This document shows positions 1-12,551 of a stretch of 64,000 nucleotides of DNA, piece after piece. Below the pieces are notes generated by a model, which saw nothing but the letters and a program-made list of their open reading frames with translations, did no database searches and had not been told where the DNA came from. Position numbers and translations under genes: made by a program. Each line of letters begins with the position of its first letter. Position 1 is the first letter of the stretch. Source of the stretch: Pseudoscleropodium purum (lineage: Eukaryota; Streptophyta; Bryopsida; Hypnales; Brachytheciaceae); NCBI GenBank assembly GCA_963969395.1, contig OZ017796.1:22322501-22386500 (forward strand), read 5' to 3'.

Positions 1-600
1 GGACATCCATCAAAGTAGTCTTCCATCAATGTAGTCAGCACAGCAGGCCTAAATGCTTCGCGTACGTTTCGTAGCAGCTGCAGCTTATCAGAAGTGACAC
101 CTTTACCTTTCATGTTCTGCAATACAAGCACATACTCATAAACATTCACCAAAAATTTATCGATTGCTAGGAAGAACTGAATTGACTAAAGAATCAATTG
201 ATTGACAAAACAATGAAAGCTGCTTATTTCAAGCTTACTTCTAGCTTATTTACAAACTGCATGGATAAAATTTCCCACTAGTATGATAAAATTTACCGAT
301 CAGACATGCTAATCAGGAGTATACACGCTGTGTAGACACGCTCAGTTTCAGTTCAGTAAATGCACCATTACTAAAGTTTATACTGACTTTCAATTGGAAA
401 GAATGAACTAGAATGTCTTCATATTGGGATATTAACGGCCATTTACTCCACAATGAAAACATATTGTTTTCTATAGATCAAGTATCTGAACATGTTAAGT
501 TTTATAGCTGAGTAGATTACCTTTCTGAAGCTTCCTTGGGGAGAGCATTGAAGCTCATGCTCTGCTGGTGGACGAAACTCACCTCCCGTCTGCACACACG
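1..600 (-). pseudogene. Fragment of a PDR-type ABCG transporter (edge of window)
   Basis: Reading the minus strand, bases 119-1 follow a good acceptor (TTGCAG) and encode MKGKGVTSDKLQLLRNV followed by AFRPAVLTTLM. This matches the segment just before the Walker A loop of the second nucleotide-binding domain of plant pleiotropic-drug-resistance ABC transporters (usual form: [28 protein letters not shown]). After LM the sequence reads EDYFDGC rather than the expected Walker A glycine-rich loop. A candidate upstream exon at 521-600 reads SMSFNALPKEASE, resembling the preceding SMSF..VDMPKEM stretch but missing residues, and it joins the next exon out of phase. I therefore favour a decayed copy, but the gene runs off the window and could be a divergent functional gene. 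The family exports diverse compounds across the plasma membrane. Confidence 0.5.
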
Positions 601-900
601 ATCAACAGAGTCACGAACACAGTTAGTGCACTGCTCAAGCATATATCTATGAGTGTATATATCTAGTTCACAAGCTAAAATAAATTTTGCCTCAAAAGAA
701 TCGATGCGGATCACAGACAGTTTAATTGTGAAGAGCGGTCAAAGCATAATGCCCAATTAAGTACCTTCCAAACACTACCAGCTTTTACATTTGCTTGCAA
801 TGTCTCCTTCTCCAAATGCAAAACAACCACCCGCTGAGACACTTTAGCTTCCGATGAGACTGATATGCTTCTGCGCAAATTTGGAGAAAAAAACAAGGGT

Positions 901-1765
901 TATGTTGCAAATTCGTAGAAAAAACAATGTTTTGGTCATCATGTGCTGCAATTGCTTGCTGTCAATGGTTATTGGTACAGACAAATATGGTGCAAGATCA
1001 TACCAAGCTTGATAAAATTAGACTAAATCATGTAATACAATATGGAGTTTCATCACACCTCCTATTGAAGTGACAAATGGTACATTAAGCACCCTTCAAA
1101 GAGTGGTCGATTCATCATGTGATGATCCTCACACAGATCATTTTAAACTAAGTTTGATTCAATGAATCCAGATTTGAATTCATACAGTCTGAATATATTC
1201 TAACTTATAAGACTCCTTCCTATGTTTTTTCCATGGAATTCTGAGGGTATACTACACCAGCAGCACATTCCTGTGATGCACAGAGAGCGAAAACAAATAA
1301 CCTGAATTTAAAAATCTATCAATGCCCTGTAAAACTAACAATTGACAAGCTCATCAAAAACCATAAAGCATCCGGACTTATCTCATGACATAAGATCAAG
1401 CTGCTATGCTACAAAGACGTTCCGTCCCTCTCGTGCAGCTACAAAGCTTCAGGGGGCTCTTTAGCCTATTAAATGGCGAAACTGCACCATTGATGTAGAT
1501 TATTTCAGGTTAAAGATTATTATTATGTTTCTAGGTAGCAGCAAACTCTGTACATATGAACCGATTCAAACCTTCTTCGCTGTAGAATGTAGCTTGTGTT
1601 GATGCAATTGGCTTCCTCCCAATTAGGTCCAGAGTCGATAAATAACAAAGGGGATATGTTGTAGCAATGTTGTTGTAATTGATTGTGTGGATTCTAGCTA
1701 GGCAGCATGAGCTGACTACCTCATACGACGCGCGTTCCTGATATCTGACCGCGTTGAGAGCGCCC
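901..1765. other. Intergenic, no gene recognised
   Basis: AT-rich sequence between the ABCG fragment and the two-pore channel relic. I see no ORF with family resemblance, no RNA gene and no clear repeat. A short open stretch just before it (765-880, minus strand) has splice-like borders, but I could not assign it. Confidence 0.4.
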
Positions 1766-3415
1766 GAATGGTCTTAATCCAGAGCTTGAAACTCCTTTAA
1801 AACATCCTGCACATCATCTTCGTCGATCTTGCCCAACTCCTTCAGCTTGTAAATCACAAACTCTGCCGCACTGGACAATCAAACACAAGTTCCCAAATGA
1901 AATCAGCAAGGAAAGATTCAACAACACTCACTGGGTGATGGCCTTCTGAATGCCACCTACAAAGGCTTTTCAAGTGAGAAAATGAGACCATCTATGAAGA
2001 CACATACTTCTCGCATGGACACCGGAATCTAGCAGCACTAGAACAAGAAAGTATGAAGTAATTTACAGAATCGATGTACAGGAACAGAGGCTTCCAAAGC
2101 TATAAAAGGTAGAAGATCCAATTTGCGTCACAAGAAGCACTTTTAACACATGCAGGAGTGTGATTGTTGGGAGATGTATAGAGCTGTGAAGAGATCTTTG
2201 GTTACAAGAGCTTAATCTATTGAGATCGAATTTTCCGTACTATGTATATAATTCTCATGCAATTTCAAAATGGGACGTTGCAGACCACCAGAATTTGTCA
2301 GATATCCGACAACTCTTTTTTCCATTCACAGATCAATGGTTATAGACATTTAGGCCAATCATGCTTTACACAGCTTGCAAATTAGTTCAATCAAGTGACT
2401 ATGAATAAGTGTGTTTGCTGTTGATAGTAGGGGTCTGCATAAGAGATGGAATTAGGTTTCTGATGTTTTTTAGTATCCCCTAATGAACCTCTACCTTATT
2501 CAGAGGATGAGAGGGACAGACAGAGAATTGATTCGAAGGAACAATAGCTACCAAGTTTTTTAACGTTTCAAGGTTTAGAGCTTTGGCTAAATTTTTTATC
2601 CCTGACAACACCGTCATGATTAAGGTCAGCAGCTTCCAAATGGACCACATGTCGTGGTGGGCCGGCTCAACACCCAAACCGCAATCTGCCTCTGCCTCTA
2701 CTCCGTTCTACTCTCCGCCAAATACAAAAATAATTGCGCAACACACACCGTACTCGATAGAATCCAAAACACCGCAAACACTCTCCCCGCTTACGTCGTG
2801 AAGCTCTCATCACCATAGCCAAGTGTAGTAACCGTAACACAGACACAATAAAATGCATAATGAAGCTCATTCCTTCGCAAAACATGAGCAACAACACTCC
2901 GGTACCAACGAACAAAACCAGCACCATAGCCCCGGAGACCGCCGCCTTCCACTTCGCAGCCACCACCTCATCAGCTAGATATATGCTGATGAAACTTTCG
3001 AACTAACATTCTTTCTTGCTTCTCCACGAGGTAATTCGCCACACCAGCAACAAGAACTCCCACGAGTCCGAACCCTACGAAGACGTAGGCACACGTCCAA
3101 AGCTTGGCTCCCACTCCCTGGGGCACCAAATCGCCGTAGCCTACGGTCGTCATGGTCACGATGGCGAAGTACATGGAGTCCACGAGAGTCGTGGTTGTAG
3201 CGCCGTCCAGTTGTTGTTCTAACAAGGAGAAGCATATGATTCCTACTAGCTAGCAGGTAAACTGCAAGCCCGATTAGGGCTTTCACGACAGTTGACATTC
3301 CTGCACTCCTGCTCGAATTGAGGTGGCAACGGCACGGATTTTCCTGCTTGCGCCAGGTCCTTCGCTTGAGATTTCGGACTCTGCAATCGCCATCATGTCC
3401 TCGCAACTCTGCCAA
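1766..3415 (-). pseudogene. Two-pore K+ channel (TPK-type) pseudogene
   Basis: Minus-strand relic of a plant vacuolar two-pore potassium channel. Segments in order: a first-helix-like stretch (KALIGLAVYLLAS, about 3240-3280); pore 1 with filter TVGYGD (about 3120-3160) and YLVEKQE; a second membrane helix (2890-2940); pore 2 with filter TLGYGD (about 2815-2850); GRVFAVFWILSSTV; an EF-hand start (ADLNHDGVV, about 2600-2625); and, after an intron, AAEFVIYKLKELGKI and a second EF-hand-like DHSG (1775-1870). The frame breaks at least three times: near 3230-3245, near 2855 (one base missing before the pore-2 Phe-Tyr) and near 2745. Stops lie after pore 2 (SFTT*) and in TE*RQR, and the C-terminal EF-hand reads D*D. 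The intron donor is GG where GT is expected. Family members need both filters in one chain, so no working channel is expected. Whether any part is transcribed is unknown. Confidence 0.85.
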
Positions 3416-4825
3416 TCGGTTCAGGGAAAATCAGGTTCTATGCCCATTGCATTCCATACCTGATTTTTTCCTAGGGTCATTATAGCCCGATTTATTTTCA
3501 AGACATGAAGAATACTACACAATAACCTTGATTTCTACCAAATCTTAGTGCAGTGTTTGAAAGGGTAGCAAATACATGGCTACATTGGGAATTTGAAAAA
3601 AGATTCCTGGTGCAAATGTGCGAGAGCGAGTTCATCATAAAATGAAAACCTAAATGGGAAGAGAGGGGGAACCCGGAATCGATCTTTTCAGGAAGTGAGT
3701 GCGAGCTAATCAATTGGCTAGCATTTCACACGTGATTCTTTTCCAGGGTAACTATCGCAAGATTTCTTTCTAAAAGAATTGGATTCTTTCTACCTTGAGG
3801 TATGGAGCTGGTTTTCCGATTGCCTCCTTTACCAAGCGTCGATACATGGAACTGTCCATCCTTCACCTACTCAGTCAATTGATCGAGAATCTCAGAAAAT
3901 GCATGTCACTTGCAGTACTTGAATCATTTTTTCACAAAGCAATTCGATTTTCAGCTTTCTAAATTCTAATCAGTGCAGAAGAATGTGCAATAAGGAAGAA
4001 TGTAAATACTTAGACAATGATCTATCCACTGGTGCAGGAACTTAGTTTAACCCCTCACCGCTTGAACCTCGTTGGGGAATTGGGGAGCGTCAGAGTAGCA
4101 GTCTAAAATCAAGCGCTAGATCTGTCGGATTACGGGATTGTGGAAGGCTTCACCGTTGAAGTTTGAAGTTCACGCACGAAGGAGTTGAGAAATCAGCTCT
4201 GATGACGTTTTCGTGCAACGGATTTCAAACCTATAATGTTTGATCATCAAACACAATCGACCATCTGTAGTGCTTTTTGCCTGCATCCTCTGCCACAAAT
4301 CTGATTTTTGCTACAGTGCCGCAAGAATTTCGGGAGAATATTTTCTGCATATACAGGCAATGATGAACGTGACATAATAACAACATTTTGCAAACCACAA
4401 TAAGCTACACTCTGAGCGGAATTCGAAATGAAACAGTGAAGGTAATAGATGATGTCAGAGAGAAGAGGAAGAGTTGGTTCATTGTTTTTCAATGGATGGT
4501 TCATACTTTTTTAAAGGTTGGTTTAAGAGCCACTAGCGGTCCATTTCTAATTATGTGGATAGGTGTTCATTAATTTTTTTTCGAAATGGGAATTGGTAGG
4601 CCAACTACCTCCTTACATATGCTAAAAAATCTGAAATAATAATTAACTCAAGCTTCCATTCAAGTTTCAATGAAGGTCGCATTTTAGGAACCTTCTCTAT
4701 TACTTTTTGCATGCCTCAATGCTTGTTTTTGATAAAGCCATATCTTTTATAAGACCATTTAAGAGTGGGCTTTGCAAGGGCTACAAGTCACAAATAGGGA
4801 CCTATGGCAGAATTCTTTAAAAATT
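3416..4825. other. Intergenic, no gene recognised
   Basis: No coding region with recognisable family features on either strand; short ORFs here are isolated and show no splice context. A lone TTTAACCCCTC at about 4047 resembles one end of the TTAA-CCCC elements but has no partner. Confidence 0.4.
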
Positions 4826-4995
4826 CATAACTAATTCATAATAGCTCCTAAAAACATGAAACCACTTGGGTTAGATTCCACATCAATTCCTCTTCAAGTG
4901 AAAAATAATGAAAAATATTTTCAAGCATCTAAAAACCATAAAAAAAGGCTCAACAGCCCTTAAAGTATCACTTTTAGAGCCACCTACCTTATGGA
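4826..4995 (+). repeat. Dispersed repeat family G, copy 1
   Basis: About 170 bp with the pattern 'cataactaattc...aaacatgaaaccacttgggttagat...' that recurs at about 20790-21010 and 27195-27412 (same strand) and 13110-13310 (opposite strand). Shared blocks are 'acttgggttaga', 'ttcaacttcaaaat' (other copies) and a downstream 'cctacctta'. There is no coding capacity. It is probably a fragment of an unidentified transposon; copy borders were set by eye. Confidence 0.6.
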
Positions 4996-5519
4996 TCTTC
5001 AAAGGCACCAGTCATTGTAGGTTCCGAAACTGGCCACTGGACTAGAGAGGTGGTAGTTGAAAAGGTTGCGATTGTCTCCTTTAGAGATCCATCTACATTT
5101 GATGCTACACAAAGCTTGTGTTTGCAGTGGTTCAAAGGTCATGTTAAAGTTTAAAATTCAAGGTACAATACAACGCATGCATCTAATAGGAAAAATATAA
5201 GCTTTGGTAAAAAAAAATTCAATTAAAATTCATCGATAGAGGGCCGATTTAGACAACCCATCAATAGAGCCGGTCTAGAGGTTCAACAAGAATTTCAACG
5301 ATGTCAATGAACCATCTTCACAATGTGAAGGCTCCGTGCTACACACAAAGACATTGTTGGAACCCAAATTCAATTGGATGCAAGAGCTAAAGAATGCTAG
5401 CTATATTTGATCAACTACTACTATGTAAAATCCAACATCTTTGGTTGCTAAGGATCTCCAAGGTCAACAACATGGACTCTACTTACTTTCTTGCTATTGC
5501 AACTCATTGAACCAAGGGA
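4996..5519. other. Intergenic or distal part of the transposase-bearing element
   Basis: AT-rich stretch between a dispersed repeat and the 3' end of the piggyBac-like relic. It may contain the element's 3' terminus, but I could not find a matching inverted repeat or a TTAA-CCC end. Confidence 0.3.
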
Positions 5520-7605
5520 CTGAATATCTATTGCCAGCAACTACGTTGCAAAAAAACACATGCAATTATTTCGACCATTCACACAGAGAGCTCACATCTT
5601 TGTACTATGAATATTTCAAAAACAGAGTTCTATACACATAAACATCATTCCATAGGCCACGCAAAGTTGAGATTGCTTCTTTTTGTAGCATTGGCATCGG
5701 CAACAAACTCCTTCAAGGTGTTGTATACTAATGTGAAGTGCTTGTAGGCGCTTATTGTAAATGGTGCATGTTTAGGTTGTTGCTACTAGAGGCGCCACCA
5801 ATACTTTTGCAACATCTAGATAGAATTGACTACATTTTCCAATCTTCCCAAGAAAGCCTTCATGATGGTGATGATACAACACCTAGGCATTTTGCAAAGA
5901 GGAGTCAATGCTAAAAAAACAATTTATGCCACCACTTTCTTGAATGGAATTGCATTGTATAGTCTCTTTGCATTTGATCAATTAGGTCTACACCACACAT
6001 GTATTTCTAGTACTCCTCTTGTTGCGGTGTTCAATTCACCTCCTCTTGCACCCCTTGAGACCACCACATTGCCATAGCAGTACTAACTGGATCGGCATTT
6101 ATACTAAAAAATAATATAGGTTTGGAGTCATACCATGTCATGGCTACCATGCACTTCCTTGAATGCATTTGCCAAAAAAGGGGGCTTCTTAAGTGAGGAC
6201 CCTTTGGCAATCCGGTTAGCACAGTAGGAAAGCCAACTCTCTACCCTTTTACAGTCTCTGTAGCAAATATGCCGTATTCTAGTAAAGTATGAAACAATTG
6301 CGGTGAAATAAAGAAGTTGTCACAAACAACTGTATGCCCTTTGTGACCTAAAGCTGTTATAAGTTGGTGCACCACCTTTTCTCCTTGGATGGATTCTAAG
6401 ATACTACTAGATTTTCCAAATATGGCAACACATGGTAGATGTATTGAGACGGATTTGAAACTAGCATCCAACATATGATGCTGTAATGGGTGGATTTATG
6501 CTTCATTAATATTTCCGGATTGGAAAGAAATGACCTCGATAGGCAATCATGACTTCATCTACAGTTTGAGATTGAAGAGAGAATGGGACCTTTCAACAAA
6601 ATGTTTCAACACCCAACACACCTTTCTAATCTTGTCATAACGTGCATTGTCCTTGTCCTCACATAGAATGGAATTATCAACACAATGGAGACATTTGAAT
6701 AATGTCTCAAAACAATTTCTTGCCATCACCATGAAAATCAATCTACACTACCAAAATCCATTTGCCCTCCAATAGTCTTGAATTTCTAGTATAAATTTCA
6801 AGCCCATAAGTGTAAAAACTCCTAAAAAGGCTTGCATCTCCACCATCCAAACATTAACTCAATTTCTACTGCCATTTAGTCTAGGTGGGTGTCTTCTTTG
6901 TCATAGATCGTTCTGCATAGTGCATTGTTGTTGGGCATAACAATTCATCTCGTTAGCAAGCTTGGCCATAGTAGCATCATCTTAGAACAATTTGAAAAAA
7001 TGGGCAAACTCCATCCGCCTACAAAGAGGTCTCAAAGTGGAGTTTGGAGCAAGGTCTTGAAAGGAGAGTTGGTCATCCAACAAGTGAGGCAATACATGAC
7101 TCTATGCACTATCACAATACAAGTGTCGGATTCGCTCAAGCATAGCTTTGTGGTCTTGATCCACATGACAAAACTCCTTGTACGTTTTGAGATCAAAATT
7201 GGCATTTCTTGACAAGCTATCCTCCTCCTCATCCATTTCCCAATTAGAATTTATTTCATTAAAAAAATTAACTCTAAAGTCATGGAATTCAGCCATCTAT
7301 GACACATCTTCAGAGTTGAATGTCCATCCGTTGTAATGGGAGAAGGGGTTGTAGTCGTCCACTGGCAATGCTTGCTTTGTCGTTTGTCTAGGTTATAGAG
7401 GTGTTTTGAAGTGTGTAGCTATGGGCAATGTAGGAGGAATGCTTTGCAATACATTGATGTTGGAGCCACTGCAGGCAAATTCGGGACTTGATTGTAGCAA
7501 CGATATCAAATCTTGAAGGGAACTTGAAATGTTTAGAGAAATTGTGCCAATTGAAGCATTGACAATCCACAACTCATACTTGGCGCCATCCAATTGGTCC
7601 ACCAA
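5520..7605 (-). pseudogene. piggyBac-type transposase (DDE_Tnp_1_7) relic
   Basis: Mostly one minus-strand frame, broken by many stops and at least two frameshifts, matches the piggyBac/PGBD transposase family from end to end. In order: MQAFLGVFTLMGLKF..IQDYW (about 6770-6840); MARNCFETLFKCLHCVDN (about 6670-6730); TVDEVM with YRGHFFPIRKY (6500-6565); the block ending GHTVVCDNFFISPQLF (about 6290-6345); LRSPLFWQMHSRKCMVAMTW (about 6130-6190); TPQQEEY..MCGVDLIDQMQRDY (5960-6030); KWWHKLFF (about 5920); and a Cys-containing tail LCVNGRNNCMCFF (5530-5575). The family's catalytic Asp triad is recognisable at codons 6557-6559, 6319-6321 and 5986-5988. piggyBac enzymes cut and paste DNA at TTAA. 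Stops follow KG, EVN and EEY, among others. A 5' part up to 7605 stays in the same main frame, but its family match is weaker. This copy cannot encode an intact enzyme. Confidence 0.88.
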
Positions 7606-8109
7606 TTTTTATTCCAAAATATTGCATATCTCCTTTCTACTAAGATTCCTCCACATCACCAAAAAAGTCTTGTAGATTGCACCACTGGCGAGGGTCATAT
7701 CCCAATACACGCAAAGACACCTAAACATCGGTGGGAAGCATGCCACCAAAGCAGTTGTTGAAGCTTGATTGTTGGCATGGTAGCGTGTCTCATGTGATGG
7801 AAATGGTACCTCAAAATGTGGCTTCTATGGTACTAGCTAAAGGAAGCAATGGTTCTTTGGATTTGGCCGCATCATTGGAAAATCCAATAAAATTCAATCT
7901 ATAATGATGTTCTTCTCGTATGGAATTCGGCTTGCGTATAATAACAGAATCTCCATTGTAATTAATGAAGATTTACAAGGTTTTGATTCAAAGGTCAATA
8001 ATGGCTTTTGTGTTAAATTTATGTAAATTTTATGAAAAGTGTAGCTTGGAGGTAGATTAGAGGAATAGAAATACTTGATTAAAAGCTTTAGGGTAGATAA
8101 AATCAAAGT

Positions 8110-8345
8110 TTAAAAAGTCTTTAGGTGTAAGAGGTGTAAAGTGTGAAAGAAATATATAAATGCGTAAGGGATAATTGAACTTTTTGTAAGACATAAGATG
8201 TATGAGGTGTAGAGTAGATAGAAGCAAATGAGTGAAAGAATGGAGGAGTCAAAGTCAAAAATTTCTTATGTGTAAGATGTAAAAGGTAAATGAGCGTTGT
8301 ATAAGATGTAAGAAATATGTGAAGGGTGTGGGATGTAGAAAAAAC
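8110..8345. repeat. Imperfect short-unit repeat, purine/T-biased strand
   Basis: The plus strand repeats variants of TGTAAGATGT, GTATGAGGTGTAG and GTGTAAGAGGTGTAAAG over about 235 bp with almost no C. It is a degenerate tandem repeat with strong strand asymmetry. The 100-codon minus-strand ORF across it (8121-8423) is a by-product of the low-complexity sequence. Confidence 0.5.
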
Positions 8346-11300
8346 AGAGGTGAAGTTTAATATTAACGTCAAAAAGTGAAGGTTGAAGTCAAAATTGAAG
8401 ACAACATAAAAAAAAGAGAACAAGCTTGCGAAAAAAAAAAGATGGAAATTACAAGTTATAAAAAACCCATAAGGAGCAACAATACATCCATTTTTTTCTA
8501 CAAAACATTATTCATCTATATAAAGCTTAGTTCCTTGTTAACTTCTCATTCTCTCTCATATCTTTAAGCTATTGTTAAGAATTACATGAGATAGTAGTAC
8601 AAGAACACTTTCATTGTCTACTTTTTATTTTTTTTCATCTGTAGTATTTAGAGTAATTTTTTTTAGAATTTGAGACTTTAAGAGTGGCATTTTCTTGTTG
8701 TTAACTTTCTAAAAAATTAAGATCTGTTCAATTTGAAGCTAGTATGTAATAGTTGTATGTAGTTGAAAGAAAGAAAGGCAATTGCCTTCATTTACCGAGA
8801 ATCTAAACTTTGAGCTTACATAATGTCTTGTGTACAACTAATCTGTAGTTGAAATTTTTTTTAAAACATTTGTATCATTTTGTTGTAATTTCAGTAAGCT
8901 AAAATATATTCAATTTGGAATTGATTTGCAAAAGTTGTAGTTGTCTAAACAAGTAAAGGTTTAAATTGCTAATACAAGAGTATTTTGTAAATTTTTTATT
9001 TTTGAGCCTCGGATTTTGAAACATATTTTTTTGACAATAATACCTATTGGTATAGAAAATTTTGGAGCTTAGAGTGCTTGTTTTGAGAATTTCAAAAAGA
9101 TAATGACCTTTGCATTTGGAACTTGAACGAGGTTGTGGCCATCATTCAAATGGCAAAAGGTCTATCATCCATGTATGCACGTTTGGTATGTAGTCTTGTC
9201 TTCTTCTATTTGTTAATCTTGTAGTTGAAAACATCCTTTTAGCTTACTTCATTTTTAAAAAAAACATTAAACAAATATATCTAGATCTTTTTTTCATTTA
9301 GCAATTAGATAAGTAGCTTGGTTTGCTTAGAAGACAATACAGATGTAATAAAACAAAAACAAAGAACAAACAAAAAATCAAACAAAACATTAACAAATCT
9401 TTTTCATGCACAAATCAATGTGACACATAGGAAATTTCCATTAGAACTTGTATCTTGATCAAGATCACTTCTTAAAGTAGAAAAGAAAATTTTGAGTTGA
9501 CAATGACTATATGAAGTTTTGTTTTATATCATTTTCATAATAATAAATGCAAATAAAATTAGATCTAAAAAGAAAATTTCAATGTCAAAATAGACCATAA
9601 AAAAATTCTAAAAAGATTGATACTACTTTTTAATTTATGGATTGATACCCACTCAAAAAAATTTTAACTACTAAATTTTTAATGATATAGTAAAAATTAT
9701 AAAGAATTTTATTTTTTTGGCACTAATAGTAGAAAATACATATTACATCATGTTTTGCTATTACTTTTTAAAATATTCGATTCAAAATAAAAATATACAA
9801 TATTAATTGTAAACTAATATATTTTTTCAATTCTCATTAGTAATTCTCAATTTTTTTAATAATTTATTAGCATTTTATTTATTCTTTCATTCTTCACCAC
9901 CTTCGTTTTCACAATTCTCTTAAAGATGAAAATGACAATTTTTTTGGTTATATTTTTTTCAAACTTTTTGAACTAATTTTCTAAAATATTATAAAGTACA
10001 CAAGTTATAAGTCATATTGATTTCCTTCTAAGAATATTCAAAGACAAAACTTCACCTTCTAGAAAGCTAGGGAAGCCTATATTTTGAAGTATACATACAT
10101 TCAACTTGTAATTGGTATGAATGTTTAGTTTAAAATTTTAGCACAATGTACTTCAAACTTCAATAAGTGAACTATAAGATCCTATGGTTGGATACATTAC
10201 AAAGTAATTTTTGATGAATATTTTGACTTTGGTTTAGGGATGAGTATTTTGAATTGACTTGGATTTGGACCCTCTAAACCAGTGATGGTCCTTTATAGGT
10301 TCATAATTCTAATAATTCTTTTTTCAAAGATTTTCTTTTCATGTATATAGGAAGCTTCTCTTCATTGCATTTGGATTTGTTATGTGAATTGATAGGCAAT
10401 CTTATCTAGAGATTCATCACAAAATTCATTTTTGGAATAAAAACTTGTAAAAACTCTTCCAAAAACAAGAGTCCAAAAGGTTTACATCTCTCCATAGATC
10501 AATCTTACTGTTTACATTAATATCTTCCCATTCCATCTTTGGGCTATTTATTGTTTTGTTACCCCTTCAATTTTAAATCAGCTTCTACTACATAATTTTT
10601 TCATTGTATAGCATTAGAAATAATAATATATACAATTTTTTTTCCCTAGTACAAATTGAATTAAAAATTGAAATAATAAAAAATTTTAATTGAGAAAGAA
10701 AGATGGAAATCATAATTTTACATTTTATTATCATGTTTCTTTGATTTAGTTCTTGCAAGATAGATGGTCAACATTATTTAGTATTTTCATATAATTTGTA
10801 ATTGTATATAGAGGAATCTCTAGGAATTTTTTTTATTTTCATCTTTGGGATATTACATCCAATCCCATTTCCATGCTATTTTACCTTCTTTGAGTTTCAA
10901 ACCTAGTGCTATTATTTGGCAACATTTCTATTTCAATTCTATTCAATACATGGTAGAAATGAAGAGACCTTTCATTGACTTCTTCACATGCAATGATGTA
11001 CTTAAGACTTTGTACAAAATGCTTTTTATTCTAGAGAGCCAAGTTTTCTACAATTGATCAACCTTTTTTGTATATTAGAATTGATCCAAGCTCATGCTAC
11101 TTACCAAGTTACCAAATGTAATTTATTGTGATTTATTGTGATTTTGAAGAACTAAATCAAGTGCTCTTTCGTAGCAATTGAAATGCAATTGTAGCCTCAT
11201 TTGTTTGAGGTGAGTGTTTCCTTATTGCACTCACTTCTTCCATTAGTGTATGCTTTGAAATGCTTATCTGTTTTTGGTAATGAATGATTATTTTATAAAA

Positions 11301-11361
11301 GATGTTTGTGATGACAATTAATCATGAATAGTACCATTGACAACTCCTATGCATGTAATTA

Positions 11362-11363
<2 letters not shown>

Positions 11364-11407
<44 letters not shown>
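11364..11407. repeat. (AT)n microsatellite
   Basis: Uninterrupted alternating A/T for 44 bases. Confidence 0.97.
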
Positions 11408-11410
<3 letters not shown>

Positions 11411-12014
11411 CCAAGATCATACATAATTTTTCGTGTATTCTTTTTCACAAAATAAAAAAGAATACATGTAGAAGATATAAATGCATCAAAATTATATTTT
11501 ATCAAATTTCAAAAGAAATTTATTATTTTTGAGTATTTTTATGCATTTATGCTTGAGAAATTCAAAGTAATGAATGATTGATAGAAAATGGATGACTTTA
11601 TTGAGAAAAAACTTTAAATTCCTTTAGGATATTAAGTAGAGAGCACATGCCCAATTCTTTGGTTTGTAAAAGATTGAAGTGCATTTTAGAAAAAAGGATC
11701 ATCTCAAATTTGAAAAACAAAAAATAAAAAACAACTATAAGCTCTTAATCACTAAAAAAATTCCACAACTATGACACTTTTAGCTTTGCAGATAGTCCTC
11801 AATCTATTTTTCAAAGGAATGTATAAAAATAGCTTTATGTTCAAATGATGATTTATATACAAATATAGGAAATCTGAGTATTGTAATAATTATTCCTTCT
11901 TTGAAAAACAAGAAAAAACTAAGATATTGAAAATACCTCTTTGACATCCATATCGAATTCAAAATCAAATAGTTTCAAGGGCTACGTATTATAGACACTT
12001 ATAGAAGAATAGAA

Positions 12015-12376
12015 ATGATATTTGTTCAAAAACAAGTGGTTCAGATGGCTCTTCATCGCCTATATCTCCATCTTCTTCATCTCCTTCATCTCCTTTTATA
12101 ACTCCAATGATAGCAATGGAAAGTCCTCAAAGTCCTTCTCAAGTGATGGAAAGTATTGCATCTAATAAGCCTCCAATACTTTCTTTGGAAAGAGAAATTG
12201 GGACTTTGAATCTTCCTCAAATTGAAAATTTAATAGGAAACTATTGTATCTTACAAGAGGCTCTATCTTGTAGTACTAAAGTAGTCTATTCTCTTAGAGG
12301 AATCATACCCTCTCCTTCCACGGCCATTGTAAAGAAGATAGAAAGAAGGCCATTTACCTTGATTTTAAAGAAATGA
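12015..12376 (+). other. Unidentified open reading segment, Ser/Pro-rich start
   Basis: About 120 codons stay open on the plus strand and end in TGA at 12374-12376. The first part is Ser/Pro-rich (repeats of SSSP and SPSS). The second part reads IENLIGNYCILQEALSCS and ends KIERRPFTLILKK. The first ATG is at 12107, and the open frame extends upstream of it. It stands out from the surrounding stop-dense AT-rich DNA and could be an old exon or a transposon coding fragment. I recognise no family and see no convincing splice sites or start context. Confidence 0.25.
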
Positions 12377-12551
12377 GGTGCAAAAACAATTTATTGCTCT
12401 AGTACTTTTTACAAGCCCAAGTGGCAATTCTCTCTAAATCCCCCTCCTAGTCTTAGCTGCTAGAGGGTACTTGATTGATTGTTCTTCCTCTCCTTTTTAA
12501 TGGTCATCATTCTTTTAAAAAAAATAGATAGTCTATTCTCAAATCAACCAT

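Larger units (their letters stand above)
7606..12014. other. Long AT-rich intergenic region
   Basis: Very AT-rich DNA with homopolymer runs and no recognisable gene. It contains an imperfect short-unit repeat at 8110-8345, an (AT)n microsatellite at 11364-11407, and a block near 10160 (TAAGATCCTATGGTTGGAT) resembling the interior of the 0.94-kb TTAA elements (compare 39140 and 63675), so part is probably decayed transposon. Confidence 0.5.

Noticed and set aside
4040..4060. TTTAACCCCTC as another piggyBac-like end
   Set aside because: No inverted partner within about 1.5 kb and the motif diverges after CCCCT.
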